Positions 27,196-35,427 of a DNA stretch of 64,000 bases are shown here, one piece after another. The DNA is from Pectobacterium brasiliense (GTDB lineage Bacteria > Pseudomonadota > Gammaproteobacteria > Enterobacterales > Enterobacteriaceae): assembly GCF_016950255.1 (NCBI RefSeq), contig NZ_JACGFN010000001.1, forward strand, positions 2,232,001-2,296,000, in the 5' to 3' direction. The notes beneath the pieces are model-generated. The model saw only the letters and a list, made by a program, of their open reading frames with translations, made no database searches and had not been told where the DNA came from. How positions within the stretch are numbered: the first letter of the stretch is position 1; each line of letters starts with the position of its first letter. The position numbers and the translations under genes are program-made.

Positions 27196-28947
27196 TTATT
27201 CCTCGCTTAACGTCACCACGTCATACATCACGCTGCCGCCTTTTAATTGCAGCGTGATCGTGTTGTTGCCGTTTTTCAGAAAGCGGGATGACACGGGGAT
27301 ACGGGCGATGTGATAACGACCACTCTGTAGCGCACCGCGATAAATGGTTTTGTCGTTTGCGTAAGTCAGCGTTTCCAACGTGGTGCCGTTCACCGCTACC
27401 GCCAGCTGTGGCATGGTCGGCTCACTCATGCCGCTGTTGCTCGCCGCCGCCAGCGCGATGTTCAGGAAATAGGTTTTCTTCTCTGGTTGCAGGGCAAAAC
27501 GGATATCCCATTTTCCCGGTTTAGTCTGCGCGTAATACCAGTCACGCTGATAGTCGCTGCGGCCAATATCGAACGTCAGATTTGCCGGAACCTCATGCTG
27601 CCAGCGGGTGTTGCGAGCCTCATTGCCAAACCGGAATTCGCTCGCCTGCCGATTGGCTTGCCCAATCGCCCAGACAACCGGCTCGGCTTTGGGCAGTGTT
27701 ATCACAGGCAGCACTTGCTTATCACCGGAAACGGATAGCGTTTGTTCTGCCACTATCCCTGGCTGCGTACCGCTGTTGGCGTATACCGCCAGATGATAAT
27801 TGCCCGGACGGACATGGGGAATCGCAAAATTCCCCTGAGTATCCGTGGTTGCCTGATACGAATAGCCGCGAGTTTGCACATCAAACGGTTCATCCAGCGA
27901 TGACGAAAGCACGACGGTCACCGACTGCTGGCTGGCAACGCGTCCGCTAACCTGCGTGCGCTCTCGCGCATAGCGGGAATCGTCCACCCATTGGTACGGC
28001 CAATTGACGGTTTCCGTCAGCGCCTGACGCTGAGCATCCGCCAGCATGTGTCCGGTATCGCCCTGATTGATATACAGCAGCCACGGACCGTAGAATTTTT
28101 TCCAGCCTGGTGGGGCGACCATATCCGGCGTGCCGAAGTGCGAACCCGTCATGTAGTTCAGGATGATCGCATCCTGATGCACCAACAGATCCTGCTTGAG
28201 CGCATCGCCGGAGAAATATTCCCGATTGCCGTGAATCAACCACGCCCCAACGCCATTACCGAAAACACCCCAGAAAGGCGCAGCACGCATGTAACCGGCG
28301 AAATCATATTTGGAATAAATGCTGTCATCCGGCAGTCTCCAGGTTTCATCCTGCACCTTCGGCGACGCTTCGAGCTGACTGTAGAGCAGCGGTTTACCCT
28401 GACGATCGCCATTGTAGAGATGATCTAACCGGGCGGGATCGAAGCGATAGACGTTACGTAGTTCACTGACTTTAACATCCTGATTTCCGCTATTTTCAGC
28501 AACGACATAGCTATAAAGCCCGCTAACACCGCGACGCATAATCAGATGATATTCAAGCCGTAACAGCCCATCTCGATCGTCGATATAGGCGACATGCGCC
28601 ATCTCACGATCGTTGCGCAGCACCTCTACCCGCTCGGGGACAAAATCTTTGACGCCTTTAGCATGAGCATCGTTAATATAATAATCGAGGTAGGCGCTAC
28701 GCGTTTTGCTTGGGTCACGCGCCGCGCCGGACAGGTTAGTGACGATATTTTTGCCTCCCGTCACCATGCTCACCGCGCTGCCATCCTCTCCGAATGCGAC
28801 CTTCAGCAAACCGTTATCCAGCACGGTATTCAAACCAGAAACAGATAACGACACCGCATTATCCTGCGCGCTATAGCTATAGGGTGCCAGCATGGCCCCC
28901 ACCAACAACAAGACAGATCGCTTCACAGTCAGCCCTCTTGTGTTCAA
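27196..28947 (-). CDS. rhiE: rhamnogalacturonate lyase (polysaccharide lyase family 4)
   Basis: The 583-residue secreted enzyme cleaves the galacturonate-rhamnose backbone of rhamnogalacturonan I by beta-elimination, matching Dickeya RhiE. It has a signal peptide (about 1-26, after KRSVLLLVGAMLAPYSYS), an N-terminal beta-sandwich catalytic domain, a fibronectin-III-like middle domain (about 345-410: VSGRVASQQSV) and a C-terminal carbohydrate-binding-like domain (about 425-583: WAIGQANRQASEFRFGN), the normal PL4 order. Secretion by the type II (Out) system is known for RhiE. No KdgR box is evident upstream. It is a single gene next to the adhesin exporter. Confidence 0.9.
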   Translation of the reverse strand: MNTRGLTVKRSVLLLVGAMLAPYSYSAQDNAVSLSVSGLNTVLDNGLLKVAFGEDGSAVSMVTGGKNIVTNLSGAARDPSKTRSAYLDYYINDAHAKGVKDFVPERVEVLRNDREMAHVAYIDDRDGLLRLEYHLIMRRGVSGLYSYVVAENSGNQDVKVSELRNVYRFDPARLDHLYNGDRQGKPLLYSQLEASPKVQDETWRLPDDSIYSKYDFAGYMRAAPFWGVFGNGVGAWLIHGNREYFSGDALKQDLLVHQDAIILNYMTGSHFGTPDMVAPPGWKKFYGPWLLYINQGDTGHMLADAQRQALTETVNWPYQWVDDSRYARERTQVSGRVASQQSVTVVLSSSLDEPFDVQTRGYSYQATTDTQGNFAIPHVRPGNYHLAVYANSGTQPGIVAEQTLSVSGDKQVLPVITLPKAEPVVWAIGQANRQASEFRFGNEARNTRWQHEVPANLTFDIGRSDYQRDWYYAQTKPGKWDIRFALQPEKKTYFLNIALAAASNSGMSEPTMPQLAVAVNGTTLETLTYANDKTIYRGALQSGRYHIARIPVSSRFLKNGNNTITLQLKGGSVMYDVVTLSEE

Positions 28948-29250
28948 TTGGTTAGACAGAATTTTTATCGCTTCCGTTCAGGCCACTGCCGCTTCAATAT
29001 CGAGATACATGGGGCTACCACGGTGATGAGGTATCCCAGCGGGAACCTCATCACCGTGTTTCCCCTAATATCCAACATTGGGTGTCACCTGAGATATCAA
29101 AAAAATGCCAGCTATTTGAAATATATAGCCGTGATGGGAACAACATAATCGAGGGGATAAGCGCCCTCCTTCACGCTACTGCCAGCACAAACAAGAATCT
29201 GGCAATAACGGAAAGGAAGTCAGGATCGACATCGCAGAAATCAAAACTGA
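28948..29250. other. intergenic region between exporter operon and rhiE
   Basis: A 303-bp spacer carrying a long perfect stem-loop (listed separately) and the rhiE promoter. No gene is evident. No KdgR or RhaS operator that I would defend is present. Confidence 0.5.
29018..29057. terminator. 14-bp perfect stem-loop, probable operon terminator
   Basis: The arms cacggtgatgaggt and acctcatcaccgtg are exactly complementary with a 12-base loop. It lies about 195 bases beyond the end of the metalloprotease gene and 70 bases before rhiE, both on the minus strand. No T-run follows on the minus strand; tttcccct follows on the plus. It may end the adhesin operon or form the rhiE leader. Confidence 0.6.
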
Positions 29251-31380
29251 TCAGAATGACAATTCGCGAATCAGTACGGCGGACACCACTTTCCAGCCGC
29301 GAATCAACAGGCTTTGCGCCTCACCGTCCATCACCACCGTGCCGCGCAGCACCTGCGGCTGAGCACGATAATCGTCAGGCAGACTGAGCAACACGCGATA
29401 AACGGCTTGTTCAGGGTGCAGCTTGCGTTGTGCATCGCTCAGCGTGGCAATATCTCCGCCATAAATTGATGCCAGCTCCGGCGCAGCATTCAGATCGCGG
29501 GTTGCCGTGCTGGCAATCTCCACAATGGTGAGCGGCAGCGACGAACGGCTCACATCCTGTAAATAAAACGTCCCCTTTGCACCCGTGCGGAGCCGCTGCC
29601 AGTCTTTTTCCGATACGAACGCTTCCACCAGCCCGCCGGTTGGCTTGGTGACAACCACCAGCCATTCGCCCTGTCCCAGCCACTCACCGGTTTCCAGCGG
29701 CGTTGTCATATCAGCCACCACGCCATCTATCGGCGCACGCACCGTCAGTTGTTCAGACTGACGTTGCAAGACCTCTAACCTTTGCAGCGCGGCTTCATGC
29801 TCCTGCTTTACCCGCTGGTGATCGCCAGCCGCTTCCTTGTTGAATACCTGAAAGGTGCTTTGCCAGTTCAGCGTGGCGATTTGTCGCTCTAGCTGTTTCT
29901 GTTCGTGCGCCAGCGCGTCAGACGACAGCGTAAACAGCGTTTGTCCCGCTTTTACAGGCTGGCCGACCTTCACGTCAATACGCTGAATCATCGCAGGCAC
30001 AGGCATATACAGGCTGCTTTGCTGTTCCGCCCGCAGCAGTGCCGGTGCGTACACGCCGCGCTGCCAGGGAATCATCAGCAAGAGCAGAACCACGGCGCTC
30101 ACAACCAGCGTTGTCGTCATATTACGGTTCATACGGTAATCCTTACGGCGTTTACTCCATTCGCGCACTTCATTTACCACTGGCATCACCACGAAGTAGC
30201 CGATTTCAATCGCGAAAAGCAGCATCCCCAGCAGTTTGAACGTCATGTGGTAAACCAGAATCGCGATACCGGTAAACAGGAAGAAACGGTATATCCACAC
30301 CGCGAAGGCATAGCCCACCAGCGTGCGTTGCAGCCAGCGTGGAAAGTGCTCCGGCGGCGCATCGCCTAAGCCGAACAGCCATTCCCGCATCTGCCAGCGG
30401 CCGATAGCGAAGCCCCGATTTTGCAGATTCGGCATCTGCAATCCATCGGACAGCAGGAAATAGCCGTCGAATCGCATCAGCGGGCTGAGGTTAATCGCCA
30501 GCGTCATAATCCAGGTTGTCGTCGCCAGCATAAACGCGGCGCTGCGCAGCATGCCGTCCGGCAAGAAGCTCCATGCAAGCGTCGCCCACGCCGCCAGCAC
30601 TAGCTCGGTCATCATGCCCGCTGCGCCAATCGCCATCCGCTGCCGGCGGCGGGTGAGCTTCCACGAGCCGGACGTATCGGTGTACAGCACCGGCATCATC
30701 ACCAGAAACGCGACGCCCATCGTCGCGACCCGCGCACCGAAGCGCTTGCAGGTGTAGGCGTGGCCGAACTCATGCAGAATTTTGGTAAAGCACAGCGTCA
30801 GCCCCGCCAGCGCTGCGCCTTCCAGCGTGAAGAAATGCAGAAACGTATGCTTGAACGTTTCCCACTGGCGTCCGGCGAGGAAGAGCCCCAGCACGGCCAC
30901 CAGCAGCGTCAATTTGAGGAAAGTCCGGCTGAAAAACGGTTCGACCCACGGCAGCGTTGCGCCCAGAAAGCGATCGGGGTGCCATAAGGGAATGCGAAAA
31001 AACAGGTAGTTCTTCAGCAGTTTGCGCCAAATCGAAACGCGTGACTGTTCCACCTGACGAGAAAACTGCGCCAGCGCCTCATCGCCGGAAACGCGCGTCA
31101 GGCTATTGGCCTGCAAGAAGCGATTGAAGTACTGCACATCGCTGTCATCAAGCGTCAGCGCAGAAGTCTGGTTAACATCGGCCACAATCTGCGCCGCGTT
31201 CCCCATCGACCAGCGCGATAGCATCGCCATTTCTGCCCAGCCGATACGAAAATAGAGACCACGCAGCGGATCTTCCAGCGTCCAACTGGGCGATCCGTCG
31301 CGGTTAGCCGGTCCGGCGTGCAGGATCAGTTCATCGCGCAGCGGGCTGAGCCCAGCGGCTGGCGTTGCGCCTCCGGCCAT
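29251..31380 (-). CDS. site-2-type (M50) metalloprotease fused to a HlyD-like adaptor
   Basis: The 709-residue inner-membrane protein has, in order: a PqqD-like N-terminal domain (about 20-105), helices carrying the zinc-protease motif HEFGH (203-207), a second conserved motif NLSPLMRFDG (297-306, the N-x2-P-x4-D-G of intramembrane S2P proteases, with Asp305 as third zinc ligand), further helices to about 455, and a periplasmic biotinyl-lipoyl/HlyD-like part with a coiled coil (about 470-700: VPAMIQRIDVKVGQPVKAGQ). Such proteins occur with giant adhesins in several proteobacteria. It is the last gene of the exporter set, 2 bases after the GAF-HlyD gene. I infer a role in processing or exporting the 3183-residue protein. 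Substrate cleavage is unproven. Confidence 0.82.
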   Translation of the reverse strand: MAGGATPAAGLSPLRDELILHAGPANRDGSPSWTLEDPLRGLYFRIGWAEMAMLSRWSMGNAAQIVADVNQTSALTLDDSDVQYFNRFLQANSLTRVSGDEALAQFSRQVEQSRVSIWRKLLKNYLFFRIPLWHPDRFLGATLPWVEPFFSRTFLKLTLLVAVLGLFLAGRQWETFKHTFLHFFTLEGAALAGLTLCFTKILHEFGHAYTCKRFGARVATMGVAFLVMMPVLYTDTSGSWKLTRRRQRMAIGAAGMMTELVLAAWATLAWSFLPDGMLRSAAFMLATTTWIMTLAINLSPLMRFDGYFLLSDGLQMPNLQNRGFAIGRWQMREWLFGLGDAPPEHFPRWLQRTLVGYAFAVWIYRFFLFTGIAILVYHMTFKLLGMLLFAIEIGYFVVMPVVNEVREWSKRRKDYRMNRNMTTTLVVSAVVLLLLMIPWQRGVYAPALLRAEQQSSLYMPVPAMIQRIDVKVGQPVKAGQTLFTLSSDALAHEQKQLERQIATLNWQSTFQVFNKEAAGDHQRVKQEHEAALQRLEVLQRQSEQLTVRAPIDGVVADMTTPLETGEWLGQGEWLVVVTKPTGGLVEAFVSEKDWQRLRTGAKGTFYLQDVSRSSLPLTIVEIASTATRDLNAAPELASIYGGDIATLSDAQRKLHPEQAVYRVLLSLPDDYRAQPQVLRGTVVMDGEAQSLLIRGWKVVSAVLIRELSF

Positions 31381-31382
31381 CG

Positions 31383-32738
31383 TTAGACGCCCAGCCAGAC
31401 GCGCAGGGATGCCAGCGGTTTACGCAGTAGGTAAACGAACAATACCGTGCGTTTCCCGTACAGCTTGGCAGTGCCCTTCAGGCCCACGCGCAGCTGCGGA
31501 TCATCCTGCGTAAAGCGGGCTCGTAGCCGATAGGCCATCACATTATCCGGCGTCGGCGCGGCGCGATAGCCAATCTGTTCAAGCCGTGCGTCCTGTGCCG
31601 AATTCGGTGCAACATTGAGGAACAGGCGCACGTCCGCACCGTTTTCCAGCGCAATCGCATCCGCCGCAGGCAGTTGGATCTCCAGCTCAACATCATGCGG
31701 ATCGGCGATCATCATGATGCGTTCTCCCACCGCCACCGAGCGCCCAATCCAGTCGCTGCTATCGTCAAAAATCGCCACGCCGTCACGCGGGGAAGCGAGC
31801 TGCATGCGTTCCTGCTGACGTTGCAGAAAATCCATCTCGCTCTGCGCCTGTTCGCGGCGGCTTTGCAGCACGGCCAGACTGGCTTTGCTGTTAGCATCGA
31901 ACAACGCCTGCTGCTGTGCCTGACGATACTGAGCATCAGCGGTAGCAAAAGCCTGTCGGGCCGATTCCAAGCGGTTTTCCAGTTCGCGCACGTCCAGTCG
32001 CACCAGCGGCTGATTAGCGCTGACAGTCTGATTAGGGCGAACCAGTATATCATCCACCACGCCCGCCACAGGGGCGCGCACCATCACCGGACGATGCGCG
32101 ACAATCTCTGCCGGCGCCAGCACCGACTGGCGAACCGGGATCAACAAGATCAGCATCAGCGCCACGATCCCCGCCAGGATCAAACGACGTTTCTTCGGGC
32201 TGGTGTTGGTCTGCCGACGACGTTGCTTCAGCAAACTCGACCAGGCGTGAGCGTAGGCGTCTGCCAGTTTTTCCAGCAGCACAATCTCGGCAGGCAGCCA
32301 CGCGCTGTCCCGTGCTAGCACCAGCACCAGCGGCGTATCGCCCTGCGGTAAGCGCAGCGGCAGCCAGAGTAAAAATTCCGGCAGATGTTCCTGCCACAAA
32401 ATTTGGTCATCGGCAGGCAGCTCGCGGCATTGCAGCGCCTGCGTTTGACGTCCCTCTTCCTGCCACTGGCGGCACAGGCGGCTAAATTCGGTACAAAACG
32501 GCGCGTTGTGATCGAGCGAGGCCAGCCCGGAAGCCGCCTGCAAGCGCCGTTTATCGCAGTACCACAGCAGCGCCTGCCGATACTTCACGACATTGTGCGT
32601 CTCGTTAACGATGAAAAACGCCAGTTCATCCAGCGTTTCACGCGCTCTGGCACGGCTTTGCAGCTGCAACAGCTCGGCCAGCAGCGCCAGCCGGGTATCC
32701 TGTTCCGTTTGTGCTGCCGTCATGTTCCGTTCGCTCAT
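31383..32738 (-). CDS. HlyD-family adaptor with an N-terminal GAF-like domain
   Basis: This 451-residue protein has a cytoplasmic, GAF-like N-terminal half (about 15-170: ARETLDELAFFIVNETHNVVKYRQALLW, shown here in part as LAFFIVNETHNVV), one transmembrane helix (about 187-205) and a periplasmic HlyD section (about 210-450) with lipoyl halves (VMVRAPVAGVVDDILV), a coiled coil (ENRLESARQAFATADAQYRQ) and a beta-barrel. It would bridge inner and outer membranes for protein export. Its start overlaps the upstream HlyD gene by 4 bases. A regulatory or sensing N-domain on an adaptor is unusual. Confidence 0.8.
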   Translation of the reverse strand: MSERNMTAAQTEQDTRLALLAELLQLQSRARARETLDELAFFIVNETHNVVKYRQALLWYCDKRRLQAASGLASLDHNAPFCTEFSRLCRQWQEEGRQTQALQCRELPADDQILWQEHLPEFLLWLPLRLPQGDTPLVLVLARDSAWLPAEIVLLEKLADAYAHAWSSLLKQRRRQTNTSPKKRRLILAGIVALMLILLIPVRQSVLAPAEIVAHRPVMVRAPVAGVVDDILVRPNQTVSANQPLVRLDVRELENRLESARQAFATADAQYRQAQQQALFDANSKASLAVLQSRREQAQSEMDFLQRQQERMQLASPRDGVAIFDDSSDWIGRSVAVGERIMMIADPHDVELEIQLPAADAIALENGADVRLFLNVAPNSAQDARLEQIGYRAAPTPDNVMAYRLRARFTQDDPQLRVGLKGTAKLYGKRTVLFVYLLRKPLASLRVWLGV

Positions 32739-33490
32739 GGCGACACGCTACCGGCATCAGGCGGTACGATTTGCGCCACGCCGCTCATGCCCGGCAGCAA
32801 TCCAGCGGTAGACTGAGTAATGCGGCCAAAGACTTTTACCGACTGACTGACCGGATCGATCGCCGAAGAAAGTCGGCTGATTTCTGCCGGATAGCTCAGG
32901 CCGGTTTCATCCAGCACGACCTGAAAGGCGCTGCCCTGCTTTAACCACACCAGCCAGCGCGACGGTACGATCATTTCCAGTTCGAACGCGCTGTCATCAT
33001 AAATCGCTAACAGCTCTTTGCCTTCCGGCACGGATTCCCAACGTTTCACCTTGGTTTCCGTAACGCGACCGGAGAACGGCGCTTTAATCACACAGCGTTG
33101 CAGCATGGCGCGATTAACGCCGCTTTCGGCCTGCGCCATCGACACCGACGATCGCGCCTGATCGACATCCGACAGGCTGATCGAATTGAGCTTATCCAGC
33201 CGATCGGCAATCGCCAGCTTTTTACGCGCGGCATTCTCTGCGGCGTTTGAGTAATTCAGCTTTTCGCGCAGCACGGTGCAGTCAAACGTCACCAGCGTAT
33301 CGCCCTGTTTGAAGTGTTCGCCCTCTTTCACCGCAATATCCGTCACTTTCCCGGCAATTTCGCTGGATAACACGGTATAGCGCTGTGCGCTAAGCTGTAC
33401 GCGAATGTCTCCCGTCGTCGCAGCCTGCCCCAACAGGGGCAGACCTAACGCACTGACCAGCAACAGCGGACGCATCATGCCGAAAGCCAT
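32735..33490 (-). CDS. HlyD/RND-type periplasmic adaptor
   Basis: The 251-residue adaptor has a signal peptide (MAFGMMRPLLLVSALGLPLLGQA), two lipoyl half-motifs (VLSSEIAGKVTDIAVKEGE and CVIKAPFSGRVTETKV), a short coiled coil between them (about 75-125) and a beta-barrel domain. It is small for the family. Translation is coupled to the end of the TolC-like frame (TAATG) and to the GAF-HlyD gene (ATGA), so the four exporter genes form one operon. Confidence 0.85.
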   Translation of the reverse strand: MAFGMMRPLLLVSALGLPLLGQAATTGDIRVQLSAQRYTVLSSEIAGKVTDIAVKEGEHFKQGDTLVTFDCTVLREKLNYSNAAENAARKKLAIADRLDKLNSISLSDVDQARSSVSMAQAESGVNRAMLQRCVIKAPFSGRVTETKVKRWESVPEGKELLAIYDDSAFELEMIVPSRWLVWLKQGSAFQVVLDETGLSYPAEISRLSSAIDPVSQSVKVFGRITQSTAGLLPGMSGVAQIVPPDAGSVSP

Positions 33491-35297
33491 TAACGCGAAC
33501 CTCCCGCCTGTAGAGATTGCAGGTTATCCCACATATCCGTGTTCACCACGCGATAAGGCTTACCCGCGCTAGCCGACGATGTAGCCGCGGACGAGGCCAT
33601 TGGCTTCGAGACTGGTGCAGAGGATGGGGTAGATGCGGTTTTCGTCGACGCCGTCGTGGTGGCAGGCGTAGCCGGTGTTGCCAGAGACAGGCGTGGTACC
33701 GCAACACCGCCTTTCTCAAGGTTACCCGTGGTGCGGGCAATCGAGCTACTCAGCGCCGCAAGACTGACATCGTTCACGTTATCCGGCAGCACGTCCAGCC
33801 CGGCAGCCTGATACACCGCGCCCAGCGCGTTCTGCACATCGGCAAAGCTGCGGTCGCGCGCGCGCGGGTCGTCAGAATGGTTTCCGTACTGACGCGCACC
33901 TGTTCCATCTGTGTTTCGGCACGATGCTGTACGCTTAGCGTGGTCTGATTAAGGATGCCACGCTGAATCCGCGCCAGTTCCTGATAGCGGCCAAACATCT
34001 GCGTACTCTGCTGATATTCCTGCCAGGCGACGTTCACCTGCGTCAGCACCGCCATGCGCAGCGCCTGACGACGAATTTCCGCCAGATCTTCATTCGCCTG
34101 TCCGGCGCGTTTCACCGATGACCACGACAGCACGTTCAGCAGGTTGCCGCTGACCTGAACGCCCGCGTTCGCCCACTGATGATTGACCAGATAGCTGTTG
34201 CTATCACCGTTGATACCGGCAAACAGCGACACGCCCGGCAGCAGACGCAGCAGTGATTTACGGGTTTCCAGTACGCTATTGCGTGCCAGATAGCTCTCTT
34301 CGCGCACTTCCGGACGTTTAACCATCGAGAAGTTTTCCAGATCGTCGAGCGAGTAGGCCATCTTCGGCGCGACCAGACTGCTTTCGCTCGGTACGACGAC
34401 ATCGTATTTGCTCGACGGCGGCAGGTTCATCAGCGCAGCCAGACGGGATTTCGCCACCACCAGATCGCTGTCGACGATCTCCAACTGACGCACCATCTCC
34501 AGCATGTTTTTCTGGAAACGCAGTGCCTCAACCGGAGCCAGCAGACGCTGTTGCTCGGTCTGACGCGCATATTCCAGCGCCTGACGCGCCTGCGTCAGCG
34601 CAGTGGTCACTTCCGGCTGCAAGCGCTGTGCCGTTGCGGCTTCCCAATAGGCCGTCCGCACCTGACGGGTAATGTCCGCGACCACGCGACGACGGCGCTC
34701 TTCCGCCGCCAGCGATTTGTTCGCCTGTACTTTGGCGTTGAAATAGCTGATACCGAAATCCAGCACGTTCCAGCTCATCGTCAGATCGGCGGTACGCTGG
34801 GTCTGATCCTGACTGGTGGACGCTTCCAGCGACTGCCGACCAGTGGTCACCGACTGGCTGCTCGAACCCGCCACATTATCGCGAGTTTGTAACCCAGCGC
34901 GCGCGGTCAGTTTCGGTAACAGCATGTCCAGATTCTGTACGCCCAACAGGTCATCTTCCATCGCCTGTTCCAGCAACGCGACCCGCTGTTGCAGGTTATA
35001 TTTCAGCGCACGAGCAATCGCTTCATCCAGCGTGATCGTGCCGCGCACCGGTTCCTGATTGGCGAACATCTGTGTTCTGTCGCTCAGCGCCTGTGCAACC
35101 TGCTGTTCGATCGTAACCGGCTCAGGTTTGACGGCACAGCCAGCCAGCCCCAGACAGGCAATGGCTACCGCGATCCGTAACGCCCGGGAACCCGCGGTGC
35201 GTGGTGTAGCCTCGTGTTGAACGTTCTGCTGCTGGCTGTCGTGTTGCTGGCTATCCCAGAAATGCGCTATGTGCTGATTCACCCGGGTTCTCCCCAT
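33490..35297 (-). pseudogene. TolC-family outer membrane factor, frameshifted
   Basis: Two frames together make one TolC-like lipoprotein of about 600 residues. Frame one (35297 to about 33850) has an N-terminal extension, a lipobox (LGLAGC, Cys54) and the TolC helical repeats up to VRVSTETILTTRAR. Frame two (to 33490) continues with DRSFADVQNALGAVYQAAGLDVLP and an Ala/Thr/Ser/Pro-rich tail. The switch falls in (CG)6 at 33855-33866: with (CG)5 the frame is continuous. As read, frame one stops at 33774 with an unrelated 20-residue end. Start may also be GTG 35282, which has a stronger GGGGAG site. Real mutation, phase variation or a sequence error cannot be told apart from this sequence. Confidence 0.8.
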
Positions 35298-35322
35298 CTT
35301 CTATTTGTCTGTTCCCTTCATC

Positions 35323-35353
35323 TTGCAGGCGGTGGAGTGGTTACCGCCTGCAA
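35323..35353 (-). other. 11-bp stem-loop between adhesin and exporter genes
   Basis: Perfect inverted repeat ttgcaggcggt / accgcctgcaa with a 9-base loop, between the giant gene's stop (35428) and the TolC-like start. No T-run follows. It may cap the long adhesin mRNA or lower exporter expression. Confidence 0.6.
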
Positions 35354-35427
35354 ACGCCCGGGTTAGTGGTTAAGTAATAAAATCTCGTCTCGGTATTCGA
35401 TCTGCGCTTTACCAGGTTTGCGCTTGG

